Source: Haploplasma modicum ATCC 29102 | GTDB lineage: Bacteria; Bacillota_I; Bacilli_A; Acholeplasmatales; Acholeplasmataceae | DNA length: 64,000 nt | Assembly: GCF_000687835.1 (NCBI RefSeq) | Contig: NZ_JHYB01000005.1 | Span: 1-64,000, forward strand | Direction: 5' to 3' | Shown: positions 1 to 8,857 of the stretch, in pieces | How positions within the stretch are numbered: the first letter of the stretch is position 1 | Layout: the number at the start of each line of letters is the position of its first letter | The notes under the pieces: generated by a model | The model's database searches: none | What the model was told of the DNA's origin: nothing | The model's input: the letters and a program-made list of their open reading frames with translations, nothing else | Made by a program: the position numbers and the translations under genes

Positions 1-497
1 CCATTAGCGCTACTTGGATCAAGATAATTATAACTATCAATAGATAGCCATCTACCTAACTCTGGATCATAATATCTTGATTCACAGTAATAAAGCTTAT
101 TCTCTACATCATAGATATATCCCTTATATAGATAAATATTTAAGTTCTTTAATTTATTTGCTAGTGCTTGATAATTACCATCTAGGTTTTCTGGTACTAT
201 AATAGTTGGAATGCCAAATGCTGTATATTCGTATTTTAACACAGTTACATCATAAGCGTCAATAATACTTATAATATTTCCAAGTAAGTCTCTTTCATAA
301 AAGTATTCTTTATCTAAGTAATTAAAACCTATTACCATATCATTACTATCATAATGATATACTAACTCATCATTACTTGTTTTACTACTTATGACTTTAT
401 TACCTTCAAGGATATAGTTAGTTATTATGTTGTTTTCAGACTTTTCTATTCTTATTCCACTTTCATTATATTTATAACTACTTGAACCATTTGTGCT
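1..497 (-). pseudogene. RHS-repeat protein, C-terminal core fragment (5'-truncated, runs off the left edge)
   Basis: Read on the minus strand, the frame from about 497 to the left edge encodes an RHS core: YD-type repeats (ERDLLGNIISI, KYEYTAFG) and the hallmark ESRYYDPELGRWLSIDS motif, after which RHS proteins usually carry a variable toxin tip. That tip lies outside the window. The frame has an in-frame TAG just upstream (about 501-503) and no credible start. An ATG at 519 with a good AAAAGGAG ribosome site opens a different frame that stops after 13 codons (MKNIFLVK...). The 5' end of a gene thus appears joined out of frame to the 3' part of an RHS gene. I read it as a decayed or recombined RHS locus; a silent RHS tip cassette is an alternative. 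Confidence 0.75.
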
Positions 498-1015
498 TGA
501 CTAAAAAAATATTTTTCATAATGAAACTCCTTTTATTAGTACATTTTGAATTTGTTTTTTGTTATATATTTATAGCATGATTTCATAATTATATTATATC
601 TAATATAAGTTAACATCATTGAATTCTTTCATAATAATCTATGGAAATATTAAAGTATAAAAGTATTTTTCTATTTTTACTAATATTTACTTAAAATATA
701 TTACAGTTGAAAATAGTATTTATTTTCATGTATGTTTTTAGGAAAATAAGATTTATTTTGATCTTAAACATTCTATAGTAAATGGATATTCTCATATATC
801 AGGGATTTTATCTACTAATAATCCAACACTATCCATAATCAGTCAATACTTTGTGATTAAATTACAAAAAACTTGGTTACCACAAATTGATAACCAAGTT
901 TTAATCTAAATTTATTTTATTGAATACTATTTTTTCTATTAAATCATTATTTGTCTTTAAAATGTATTTATTAGATAACAATGATATATTCAATAATAAC
1001 CAAAGAAACCTATTG
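498..1015. other. Long intergenic stretch without a recognisable gene
   Basis: About 520 bases of very AT-rich sequence between the RHS remnant and pduL. I found no convincing coding frame; a short plus-strand open frame around 750-909 runs through the terminator hairpin and resembles nothing known. The only clear structure is the hairpin at 865-903. Confidence 0.6.
865..903 (-). terminator. Intrinsic terminator, possibly bidirectional
   Basis: A perfect 10-bp stem (AACTTGGTTA at 870-879 with TAACCAAGTT at 891-900) is followed on the minus strand by a run of six T. It is about 115 bases beyond the pduL stop and probably ends that transcript. The plus side has only a short T run. Confidence 0.7.
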
Positions 1016-1585
1016 TTATTTAACCAATTCAACAAAATCGCCATTGCTTAAGATAAATGCACTACCATCATCTGTATCTAAATGACAATCTAATTTGAAG
1101 TGTTCACTTACACGACATAAAACATTTCCTAAGATTCCAGGTTTAATTCCTGATACTTTAATTTGAACTACTTGGCCATCTGTTACACCGAATTCTTTTG
1201 CATCTTCTAGTGAGAAGTGAATATGACGGTCTGCAACTATTACACCTTCACTTATTTCAACTTCACCTTTTGGGCCAACAATTTTTGCTGCTCCACTACC
1301 TGCAATATTACCACTTGACCTAACTGGTGCTTCAAATCCTGCTCTTCTTGCATCACTATATGATAATTCAACTTGTGTGTTTTTTCTAACTGGTCCTAGA
1401 ATTCTAACTCCTGCAATAACTTTCCCTGTTGGGCTTACAACATCAACTTTTTCGTTTGCTGCATATTGTCCTGGTTGGCTTAAGTCTTTTAAAACTGTTA
1501 ATTCATAACCTTTCCCAAATAACACTTCTAAATGTTCGCTACTTAAATGGATATGTCTTCCTGATATTCCTACTGGTATTTTCAT
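1016..1585 (-). CDS. pduL: Phosphate propanoyltransferase / phosphotransacetylase, PduL family
   Basis: PduL-type phosphotransacylase, which moves acyl groups between CoA and phosphate. In fermenters it joins acetyl-CoA to acetyl-phosphate and so to ATP via acetate kinase. The 189-residue protein shows the two PduL repeats with their zinc-binding His motifs, GRHIHL near residue 9 and ADRHIHF near residue 118, and a C-terminal HLDTDDGSAF segment. No microcompartment encapsulation peptide is visible before the first motif and no shell genes are nearby, so a housekeeping Pta role is likelier than propanediol use. The ATG at 1585 follows AGGAGG at good spacing, and the gene seems monocistronic. 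The acetate-versus-propionate preference cannot be read from sequence. Confidence 0.9.
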   Translation of the reverse strand: MKIPVGISGRHIHLSSEHLEVLFGKGYELTVLKDLSQPGQYAANEKVDVVSPTGKVIAGVRILGPVRKNTQVELSYSDARRAGFEAPVRSSGNIAGSGAAKIVGPKGEVEISEGVIVADRHIHFSLEDAKEFGVTDGQVVQIKVSGIKPGILGNVLCRVSEHFKLDCHLDTDDGSAFILSNGDFVELVK

Positions 1586-1696
1586 TTCTTTACTCCTCCT
1601 AATTTACTTTATTATTATAACACTTATCAATCATTCTTTCAAATTAATACTATTGTAAATTAAACTATGTGATAAAATTAAATTGGAGGGATTATT

Positions 1697-2110
1697 ATGA
1701 CAATATTTGAAAAAATAATAAATAGAGAAATTAGTTCGTATATCGTATATGAAGATGAGTTAGTTATAGCATTTTTAGATATCATGCAAAGTACAAAGGG
1801 ACATACACTTGTTGTTCCAAAAAAACCGTATAAAGATATTTTTGAAATTGATGAAAAGACTTTAGCTCATTTAATTACAGTTGTTCAAAAGATTACAAAA
1901 GCAATCGATAGTAAATTTAATCCACTAGGAATAAATTTATTAAATAACAATAAGGAAAGTGCTGGTCAAACTGTTTTTCATTTCCATTTCCACATTATTC
2001 CAAGATACAAAGATGATCAAATAAGATTTAATTTTGTTAATAATATGGATAAGTTAACGGCTCTAGATTATGAAAAAAGAGCTTCTTTAATTAAAGAGGC
2101 TCTATTGTAA
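1697..2110 (+). CDS. HIT-family nucleotide hydrolase/transferase (HinT-like)
   Basis: A 137-residue histidine-triad protein. The C-terminal half carries the triad HFHFHIIPR, whose histidines form the nucleotide-binding and catalytic site; the N-terminal half has the usual strand GHTLVVPKKPYKDIFEID. Homologues hydrolyse purine nucleoside phosphoramidates or adenylylated intermediates in the cytoplasm. The physiological substrate is unclear here. The start has GGAGGG about 8 bases upstream. The last 20 bases overlap the end of the convergent histidine-kinase gene, leaving no room for a conventional terminator. Confidence 0.9.
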   Translation: MTIFEKIINREISSYIVYEDELVIAFLDIMQSTKGHTLVVPKKPYKDIFEIDEKTLAHLITVVQKITKAIDSKFNPLGINLLNNNKESAGQTVFHFHFHIIPRYKDDQIRFNFVNNMDKLTALDYEKRASLIKEALL

Positions 2111-3398
2111 ACATTACACCACCATTAACATTTTCAACTCTTAATTTTAAATTGAAAATATTAACTGTTTTTTGCACAATTGTCAGTCCTAAACCAAACT
2201 GACCCTTATGTCCTTTTTCATATGGTTTAAATTCACTATCAATAAATTTTTTATCAATTGGCTCACCATCGTTAAAGATTGTGAGCTTTCTTGCTTTTAA
2301 AGTAATCTTAATTACACTTTTAGCATATCTTAAAGCATTTTCAACAATATTTGAAATCATTACATAATAATGATCATCTAACCCCATTAAATAACTATTA
2401 TCTAGGTCTAATTCAAATCTAACATCTTTTTTAAATTTATAGTTATTTGCAACAGTTTTAATTATAGTATTTAAATTAACTGGATAAAACTCTTCTTCTT
2501 TAGCTACATAAACTAATCTATTCCACTCTAAAAGTTTAGTAACTTTAGATGTTAAGATATCTGTTTGTTTAATAACAACTTCTATATCTTCAGGATCAGA
2601 GACCCCATCTTTAATCGCTTCTGCATATGACTTAATAACTGAAATTGGAGTTTTAATATCATGGCTTAAATTTTGAAGCATTTCTTGTTTAACTCGCTCA
2701 CTATTAGAAATCTCTTGACGCATAATATCTATTGTTGATGCTAGGCTTGATATTTCGTCATTACCTTCAATTTCAACCGGTTTAGTATAAGAAGACTCAC
2801 TTAATCCTCTAACACCTCTTTCAAGCATTTTAATACGTTCTACCGTAATGCTTGACCACAGTAAAATAATAGCATTCCCGAGTAAAATAATGGCAATAAA
2901 GCCGATTGTAACAACATTGTTTATTGGCTCTCTTAGGATTGATGCATATGTGTTATCACCAACTGTAATGATTAAATCGATATTACCACTAGGAAGTTTT
3001 TTATTAACAAAGTAAAATGATAATCTATTGTATTTTATAAACCCTTTTTCTCTACTATTAATTTCTAGTTTATGTGTTTCATAAAATTCATTAATGCCTT
3101 CTTCATCAATAAATTCTTTATCCGGCTTAACTTCATTTAAGATATTGACTCTTTCCTTATTTTCATCAAGTTCATAGACAATATAATAATAATATTCGCT
3201 AAAGACAACTTCGCCTCTATTAGTTTTAGATAAAGTTTCAGAAAAAGTGATAAATGCTTTTTGTGCTTGATCATTCATGAAAAAAAACATTGATCTTCTA
3301 AAGACCATAACAAATAAAACACTTGTAACAAGTGTTATTACTGTGAATATTAAATTTATTTGTGTAGATAAACTAAATCTAAACTTGCTCTTACTCAT
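2091..3398 (-). CDS. Sensor histidine kinase
   Basis: Membrane-bound sensor kinase of 435 residues. TM1 is about residues 13-35, then a roughly 120-residue extracytoplasmic sensor with no domain I recognise, TM2 about 162-182, a HAMP linker, the HisKA box SHDIKTP with phospho-acceptor H246, and a HATPase domain with the N box (ENALRYAK, about 353-360) and G box (GLGLTIVQK, about 402-410). Its ATG lies inside the stop region of the upstream regulator (ATGA, 4-base overlap), so the two are translationally coupled and form a cognate pair. The stimulus is unknown; no transporter or obvious target gene adjoins it. Confidence 0.92.
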   Translation of the reverse strand: MSKSKFRFSLSTQINLIFTVITLVTSVLFVMVFRRSMFFFMNDQAQKAFITFSETLSKTNRGEVVFSEYYYYIVYELDENKERVNILNEVKPDKEFIDEEGINEFYETHKLEINSREKGFIKYNRLSFYFVNKKLPSGNIDLIITVGDNTYASILREPINNVVTIGFIAIILLGNAIILLWSSITVERIKMLERGVRGLSESSYTKPVEIEGNDEISSLASTIDIMRQEISNSERVKQEMLQNLSHDIKTPISVIKSYAEAIKDGVSDPEDIEVVIKQTDILTSKVTKLLEWNRLVYVAKEEEFYPVNLNTIIKTVANNYKFKKDVRFELDLDNSYLMGLDDHYYVMISNIVENALRYAKSVIKITLKARKLTIFNDGEPIDKKFIDSEFKPYEKGHKGQFGLGLTIVQKTVNIFNLKLRVENVNGGVMFTIEPL

Positions 3399-4048
3399 AA
3401 TAATTTATAGCCAAATCCGTATATTGTTTCAATTCGAAGATTAGGCATTTTTTGTCTAAGTCTTCTAAGTAAGTCATCTACTACTCGGTCACTACCAAAG
3501 TAGTTATCTCCCCAAACTTTATGAAGAATTTGTTCACGGTCAAAAGGTGTATTAATATTTCTTAAGAAAAATAATAATAATTCAAATTCTTTATTTGTTA
3601 ATTCAATAGGCTCACCGTTTTCATATATTTCTCTTTTTGTAATATTTACTTCATATGTTTCATGAGTAATAACTTCCAATTCAGTCTTATTTCCTCTTCT
3701 TAAAATAGCTTTTACTCTTAAAACTAATTCTTTAGGTGAATAAGGTTTTGCTAAATAATCATCACTACCTAGTTCAAGACCAATAATCTTATCAATGTCT
3801 TTATCTCTTGCAGATGTAAACATAATTGAGGCATTAGGTCTTTTTTCTTTAATTGCTTTAATTAAATCATAGCCACTTGTATTTCCAGGTAACATGATAT
3901 CTAAAATCCATAAATCAACATCGCTTGCTACATGTTCTAAAGCATCTTCCCCATTGTAAAAAGTATTTACTTCATAACCTTCTTTAATTAAATATTTGGT
4001 AATAATATTAGCTAAATCTTGTTCATCTTCAACATAATTGATTTTCAT
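3395..4048 (-). CDS. Response regulator, OmpR/PhoB family
   Basis: A 217-residue regulator with a receiver domain (acidic pocket EDE at 7-9, phospho-acceptor D50 in ILDIMLPG, conserved T/S in MFTSARD, lysine in YLAKPYSP) and a C-terminal winged helix with the signature IYGFGYKLL. It should bind DNA as a dimer after phosphorylation by the kinase downstream. It ends in TGA overlapping the kinase ATG, which is direct evidence that UGA is a stop codon in this organism. Confidence 0.93.
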   Translation of the reverse strand: MKINYVEDEQDLANIITKYLIKEGYEVNTFYNGEDALEHVASDVDLWILDIMLPGNTSGYDLIKAIKEKRPNASIMFTSARDKDIDKIIGLELGSDDYLAKPYSPKELVLRVKAILRRGNKTELEVITHETYEVNITKREIYENGEPIELTNKEFELLLFFLRNINTPFDREQILHKVWGDNYFGSDRVVDDLLRRLRQKMPNLRIETIYGFGYKLL

Positions 4049-4082
4049 GAAATACCTTCTTTCTTTACTTTAAATTTTTAAT

Positions 4083-4112
4083 AAAAAAATAAGTGTGCAA
4101 CTGCACACTTAT
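4083..4112 (-). terminator. Terminator of serS
   Basis: The stem AAGTGTGC/GCACACTT (4091-4110) with an AACT loop is followed on the minus strand by ATTTTTTT. It lies about 90 bases past the serS stop and upstream of the response regulator, separating the two transcripts. Confidence 0.85.
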
Positions 4113-4200
4113 TATACCACGTTAGTGTGGTTGAGAGAAAAATGAAGCATGTTTATTATAGCAATTAATTGTGGATAAAATATCAAAACATTATGTGAAA

Positions 4201-5472
4201 TTATTTTATAATGTCAGTTTTCATATATGGAACTAAAACTTTAGGTAGTGTAATTGATCCATCTTTGTTTTGATAATTTTCTAATACTGCAATAAATGTT
4301 CTACCAACAGCAAGTCCAGATCCATTTAATGTATGAACATATTCGGTTTTACTATCATTAGTTCTTTTAAATCTTATGTTTGATCTTCTTGCTTGATAAT
4401 CTCCTGCGTTAGAAATTGATGCTATTTCACGGTATTTATTTTGTGAAGGAATCCATACTTCTATATCATATGTTTTAACCATTGAAAATCCTAAATCACC
4501 TGTTGAAAGCATTACTACTCGGTATGGTAATTCTAACTTTTGTAAAATAAGTTCAGCTTCATTTACCATTTCTTCAAGTAACTTATCTGATTCTTCTGGT
4601 CTTGCAAAATTAATTAATTCAACTTTTTGGAATTGATGTTGTCTAAGAATTCCTCTTGTATCTCTACCTGCAGAACCAGCCTCAGATCTAAATGCTGATG
4701 TATAAGCAACATATTTAAGGGGTAATAAATCATTATTAATAATTTCATCACGGTATAAGTTAACCATCGGTACTTCTGCAGTTGGATTTAAGTATAAGTT
4801 TTTACCTTCTAATTTAAAAGCATCTTCCTTAAACTTAGGAAATTGCCCTGTTCCGTACATGCTATCTTCATTTACGATGTATGGTGGGATAAATTCTTTA
4901 TAATTAGCCTCAAGACTATGAGTATCCATCATAAGTTGCATTAACATACGTTCTAATCTAGCACCTAATCCCTTATAAACAACAAATCTAGTCCCAGTAA
5001 TTTTTGATGCACGTTCAAAGTCTAAGATATCTAACTTTTCTCCTAAATCAACATGATCTTTTATTTCAAAGTCAAATTCTCTTATTTTTCCCCATTTTCT
5101 TACTTCTAAGTTAAATGATTCATCAACTCCGACTGGAATTGACTTATCAGGTAAATTAGGTGTGTTAAGTAATATTTCTTTAATTTTATTATTAATTTCT
5201 AAAGCTTTATCATCAAGAACTTTAATCAAATCACCTAGACTATTAACTTCTTCTAATACTTCACTTACATCTTTTTTATCTCTTTTTAAAATCCCAATTT
5301 CTTTAGATTTTTGGTTTCTAAAAGCTTTTTTAGCTTCAACTTCGTTTATTACATCTCTTCTTTCGTTTGAAAGCTTAACAAGCTCGTTTAAATAACTAAA
5401 ATCACCATTTCTTGTGTTTAGTCTTTCAATAACTTCATCAATATTATCAACTATATATTTTAAATCTAACAT
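4201..5472 (-). CDS. serS: Seryl-tRNA synthetase
   Basis: Class II aminoacyl-tRNA synthetase that charges tRNA-Ser (and tRNA-Sec where present). The N-terminal half is the long antiparallel coiled-coil arm (about residues 30-100). The catalytic core follows with motif 2 (FRSEAGSAGRDTRG) and motif 3 (GSGLAVGRTFIAVLEN). The frame is open farther upstream, but I start at 5472: MLDLKYIVDN is the normal SerS N-terminus, GAGGGAAGAG precedes it, and the extra 25 codons fall in the T-box terminator hairpin. This gives 423 residues, the usual length. Expression is controlled by the T-box leader just upstream. Confidence 0.95.
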   Translation of the reverse strand: MLDLKYIVDNIDEVIERLNTRNGDFSYLNELVKLSNERRDVINEVEAKKAFRNQKSKEIGILKRDKKDVSEVLEEVNSLGDLIKVLDDKALEINNKIKEILLNTPNLPDKSIPVGVDESFNLEVRKWGKIREFDFEIKDHVDLGEKLDILDFERASKITGTRFVVYKGLGARLERMLMQLMMDTHSLEANYKEFIPPYIVNEDSMYGTGQFPKFKEDAFKLEGKNLYLNPTAEVPMVNLYRDEIINNDLLPLKYVAYTSAFRSEAGSAGRDTRGILRQHQFQKVELINFARPEESDKLLEEMVNEAELILQKLELPYRVVMLSTGDLGFSMVKTYDIEVWIPSQNKYREIASISNAGDYQARRSNIRFKRTNDSKTEYVHTLNGSGLAVGRTFIAVLENYQNKDGSITLPKVLVPYMKTDIIK

Positions 5473-5493
5473 TTCTCTTCCCTCTTTCTTTAA

Positions 5494-5690
5494 TAAAAAA
5501 ATCCCTAGACAAAATAATTGTCTAAGGACGAATAATCGCGGTGCCACCTTAGTTCTAGTTTCCTAGCGCTTACTACTTTTACGAAGTAACCCGTTTATCA
5601 CTCAAAAGTAGATTCGTTAACTGTTAATATCTATTTACACCAACCATAGACTCTCTTTTAATAACTTAGTTAATTACTATTCTTTATCAT
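5494..5690 (-). promoter_or_regulatory. T-box leader (tRNA-Ser-sensing riboswitch) of serS
   Basis: The leader carries the near-invariant T-box AAGGTGGCACCGCG (5537-5550, minus strand). Downstream is a strong terminator (TCCTTAGACAA paired with TTGTCTAGGGA, then seven T, 5494-5529). Stem I elements are recognisable upstream: GATGATAAAGA near its base and AGAGAG with a GGTTGGTGTAAA-like distal part. The specifier follows the usual GAA and precedes TTTTGAG: it reads UCU (5610-5612), a serine codon matching the downstream gene. Uncharged tRNA-Ser should stabilise the antiterminator and switch serS on. Confidence 0.93.
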
Positions 5691-5715
5691 CATGATAGTT
5701 ATATTATAAATTGTT

Positions 5716-7887
5716 TTATCTTTTTTGTAAAGCATTTTTAAAATCTATATATACTGTTTTATCACTAATAATTAAATCACTTAACTGTTTAAAGTATTTA
5801 ATATTATCCATAATTCTTTTCTTGTTAGATAATTCAACATTTGGATAATATTTATTTTCATTTCTAAGTGATACTAAGTATGGTTTATAATCATCTTCAT
5901 TAATTCTATTTATATCATCAATTATAATATCTTGAATTCTGTTATCAATAACAAATGATGGTTCATTACTTATTCCATTAACACCAAAATAAAAATCATT
6001 TTCATCAAATAAACCAAATAAATCGCCAATTGTACGGTAAAGATCGGTATTTGTTCTAGTTAGTTTTTGTCGTCCTTTAATTAATCCTTCATTAAGATTA
6101 GTTAATGGATTAATGGTTTTTCCTGGTGCATAAATAAAACTTATTGTTTGTTGGAGAATTCTTCGTTCTTCAAGCAGTGATAAATTTTTATCATACAATA
6201 AATTTAAATCACCATTTTTCAAACTACTTCCATGATCACTATAAAATATGTAAACAGTATTTGTATCTATTCTTGAGTTACTTGTTTTTGGATCAAATAA
6301 TGAACTCTTAATTAAGTCATCAAGATAAGGTACATAATTTATATATCTTTTTGTTATTTCTTTTAGTTTAGAATAATTTTTTAAATTAGAATAATCCGGA
6401 CTATCATATGGATCAAATAAAAATGGTGTATGTTGGCTTATAAATGCTGGAAAAAGCATATATTTGCTACCCAATTCTTCCTTGAATTCTTCTAATATAT
6501 CAAAGGTTTCAAACTCACTTGGCCAAGGACTCTTAATTTCGATTCCATTATAGACATAATTTTTTCTACTTTCCTTATATTCCTCAAGTGTCATATTTTC
6601 TCTTCTTGCAAAATCTTCATTAGAGAACATTGGTTCACTAAAGCCAATAAAATCATGATAAGCATGATTCCTATTATAAAATTCTTTAGCATCACCGTGA
6701 ACTGATACACTCTTATAATTTTTTTTGCTAAATAATTTAGGTAATGTATCAACAGTTAAACCAGACTTTTCATAATCACGGTAAAGCGTTGAATAACCAT
6801 TCATATAAAGACCTGTAAGAACTGATGCTTCAGCATCACTACTTACTCCCATCCCAACAGATGTGTAAAAATTATCAAAGACAATACTCTCTTCTAATAA
6901 TTGATTTAAAAAGACAAACTTTTCACTAATCTCAGGAACTTCAAGTAAAAATTGATTAAGTGATTCCATATGTACTAATACTAAATTTTTATCTTTAAAA
7001 ACACCATTTAAAGAATCATCATCGTTTAAATTTAATTCATCACTAATGGTTGCAAAACTATTCCTTACTAATAGCTCATTTGAATAGTACTTTCCATCAA
7101 TAAAATTATAATAACTGTTTTGATTTTTATTAAAGTTATTATAACTATCAAATAGTTCTTGTTCCGTATTTATATCTAAACTTTTTCTTGTTGTATGATT
7201 AAATTTAATTCCTAAAAACTCTGTAATATAGTATGGATAAAGACCATATTGCTGAACTCCTTGTGTACTATTTAATGAATTAATATTATATGAATCTTTT
7301 CTAGAGATTTGACCAGCAAATGAAATGTTTACTGCTCCAAATACTAAGATAAATGAAAAGCTTGAGATTAGAATTTTTCTTAGTGAAAAATTAAAATCAA
7401 TTGTTTCATTTATTTTTGCATAGTTTCTATATTTGATAAATAATACCAAAAGAGTAACAGATGGTATAAATACTAATATTCTATAATATAAAAACAATTC
7501 GTTAATGGCTTCAGTAAAAAGTCCTTGAGATAATCCTTCTGAGGGATTTTTAAAAATATCAAGAGCATTTAATGAAAAGTGATTACTATAAAATAATGTA
7601 TAGTAGCCAAGAAGTAATATTAAGATATTTAGAAATAATGAAATAAATAATAGTGATTTAATTCTATTTTTATCTTTTCTCGCAATTAAAAAAACAACTA
7701 TAACAATTAAAAATAAAATAGAAACATTACCAAAAAAAGAAGTTACTTCACCGACAAAAGTACGGCTAATTGGTGCAGTATATCTATTTAATAATTGGCT
7801 TGTTACAAAGTATGTATTAATTGTATTTAAAAGGATAAATAGTAATACTATAATAAATAATTTTTTGTGTTCTTTTCTAATTGTCAT
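5716..7887 (-). CDS. LTA-synthase-like membrane sulfatase-fold enzyme
   Basis: A 723-residue protein with about five N-terminal TM helices (residues 10-195) and a large extracytoplasmic sulfatase-fold domain. Metal-site motifs are HMES (E308) and FYSDHGSSL near residue 560. LtaS enzymes transfer glycerol-phosphate from phosphatidylglycerol to a polymer, and Pgp/Opg relatives do similar transfers. The nucleophile segment reads GVSSDAE (about 347-353), where LtaS has GKTSD: serine 349 replaces the catalytic threonine. The extracellular domain is otherwise complete. It may make a glycerol-phosphate polymer or modify glycolipids. A GDPD gene lies just upstream beyond an AraC remnant, a related substrate class, but on a separate transcript. 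Exact substrate unknown. Confidence 0.82.
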   Translation of the reverse strand: MTIRKEHKKLFIIVLLFILLNTINTYFVTSQLLNRYTAPISRTFVGEVTSFFGNVSILFLIVIVVFLIARKDKNRIKSLLFISLFLNILILLLGYYTLFYSNHFSLNALDIFKNPSEGLSQGLFTEAINELFLYYRILVFIPSVTLLVLFIKYRNYAKINETIDFNFSLRKILISSFSFILVFGAVNISFAGQISRKDSYNINSLNSTQGVQQYGLYPYYITEFLGIKFNHTTRKSLDINTEQELFDSYNNFNKNQNSYYNFIDGKYYSNELLVRNSFATISDELNLNDDDSLNGVFKDKNLVLVHMESLNQFLLEVPEISEKFVFLNQLLEESIVFDNFYTSVGMGVSSDAEASVLTGLYMNGYSTLYRDYEKSGLTVDTLPKLFSKKNYKSVSVHGDAKEFYNRNHAYHDFIGFSEPMFSNEDFARRENMTLEEYKESRKNYVYNGIEIKSPWPSEFETFDILEEFKEELGSKYMLFPAFISQHTPFLFDPYDSPDYSNLKNYSKLKEITKRYINYVPYLDDLIKSSLFDPKTSNSRIDTNTVYIFYSDHGSSLKNGDLNLLYDKNLSLLEERRILQQTISFIYAPGKTINPLTNLNEGLIKGRQKLTRTNTDLYRTIGDLFGLFDENDFYFGVNGISNEPSFVIDNRIQDIIIDDINRINEDDYKPYLVSLRNENKYYPNVELSNKKRIMDNIKYFKQLSDLIISDKTVYIDFKNALQKR

Positions 7888-7932
7888 CTTACCACCTTCA
7901 ATCTATCTTTTATTTTATCATATTTCATTTAT

Positions 7933-7960
7933 AAAAAAAATAACTATGTTAAATAGTTAC
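7933..7960 (-). terminator. Terminator-like hairpin after the AraC remnant
   Basis: The stem TAACTA/TAGTTA (7941-7959) is followed on the minus strand by eight T. It lies 14 bases past the stop of the AraC fragment and isolates the upstream GDPD transcript from the LtaS-like gene. Confidence 0.65.
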
Positions 7961-7973
7961 TTTTTCACTTAAT

Positions 7974-8166
7974 TTACTTAGATTGGTTTCTGAAATCTTT
8001 TGGCAAGATACCTACAATCTCTTTGAATTTCTTTGTAAAATAACAGGGTTCGATAAATCCAACTAATAAACCTATTTCATAAGCTCTTAGTGTTGTTGAT
8101 AAAAATTGTGTTTTATTGATATTTTTATTGCAATAAAATAAAAAAATAATCTATTTTAGGATTATC
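7974..8166 (-). pseudogene. AraC-family regulator, C-terminal HTH fragment
   Basis: On the minus strand, a frame ending at TAA 7974-7976 encodes the second helix-turn-helix of an AraC/XylS activator: AYEIGLLVGFIEPCYF, then TKKFKEIVGILPKDFR. This matches the family pattern IA..VGF.d.syFsr.FKk..G.tP..yR. Similarity fades upstream of about 8100, where the sequence is low-complexity, and there is no start codon or ribosome site. Only the last 45 or so codons remain. It is a dead remnant of a once larger regulator. Confidence 0.8.
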
Positions 8167-8167
8167 T

Positions 8168-8857
8168 TTAAAAACCATCTGTTGTTATAAAGTCAACATT
8201 CATGGATACCATCTTATCAAACACTTCTTTTTTATTAACTGTCCATACATTAATAGGTATCTTATTATCTTTTAAGTATTTTACATTGTCTTTTGTCGCA
8301 ATCGGAAACTGAATATCATAACCGAGTTTGTATCTTTCAAGTATTAAAAAATTTATGTTACGATGTTTGCTAGTTAAATATTGCAAGTTAATTTTTTTAT
8401 TATACTTTCTTATTAAAACTAGATTTACAAGCCTAAAGCTAATAATTGTTATATCTTTATACTCATTTAAGTATAGATAGGATAAAAGTTCAGTAATTTG
8501 TTGCTCATTTAATTCTGGCTTAATTTCAATTATTGTGTGTTTGTTATTTTTTTTCATTAAATCTAAAACTTCAGAAAGTAGCGGAATTTTTAGTTCATAT
8601 TTTTCATTTCTCTTATTATAAAGATCAATATCTTTTAACTCATTATATGTCTTATCTTTAATAACAACATCTACTTTAGCAAGTCTACCTGTTGTATCAT
8701 CATGAAAAACAACGTACTTATTATCTTTTGTTAAATGAATATCTAATTCTACTCCATAAAAATAATCTTGTTTTGCCGCAAGCAAGAAAGATCCTATTGT
8801 ATTTTCTGTTGCAATCTTACTATATCCTCTATGAGCAATTACTTTTGTTTCATTCAT
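8168..8857 (-). CDS. Glycerophosphodiester phosphodiesterase
   Basis: A GDPD-family enzyme of 229 residues that hydrolyses glycerophosphodiesters to glycerol-3-phosphate and an alcohol. Catalytic signatures are HRGYSKIATENT (first His, about residue 9), ELDIHLTKD (metal-binding E and D), FHDDTTGRL (second His) and IIEIKPE. There is no signal peptide, so it acts in the cytoplasm. It overlaps the upstream XRE regulator by four bases (ATGA), so the two form an operon and the regulator may respond to lipid or phosphodiester supply; that is inference. Confidence 0.9.
   Translation of the reverse strand: MNETKVIAHRGYSKIATENTIGSFLLAAKQDYFYGVELDIHLTKDNKYVVFHDDTTGRLAKVDVVIKDKTYNELKDIDLYNKRNEKYELKIPLLSEVLDLMKKNNKHTIIEIKPELNEQQITELLSYLYLNEYKDITIISFRLVNLVLIRKYNKKINLQYLTSKHRNINFLILERYKLGYDIQFPIATKDNVKYLKDNKIPINVWTVNKKEVFDKMVSMNVDFITTDGF

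Noticed and set aside
750-909. Small plus-strand frame in the left gap
   Set aside because: It runs through the terminator hairpin and has no ribosome site or known similarity.
4170-4178. DnaA box TGTGGATAA upstream of the response regulator
   Set aside because: A single site in an AT-rich genome is likely chance.
5162-5395. Open frame on the plus strand opposite serS
   Set aside because: It mirrors the coiled-coil arm of serS, has no ribosome site and no known motif.
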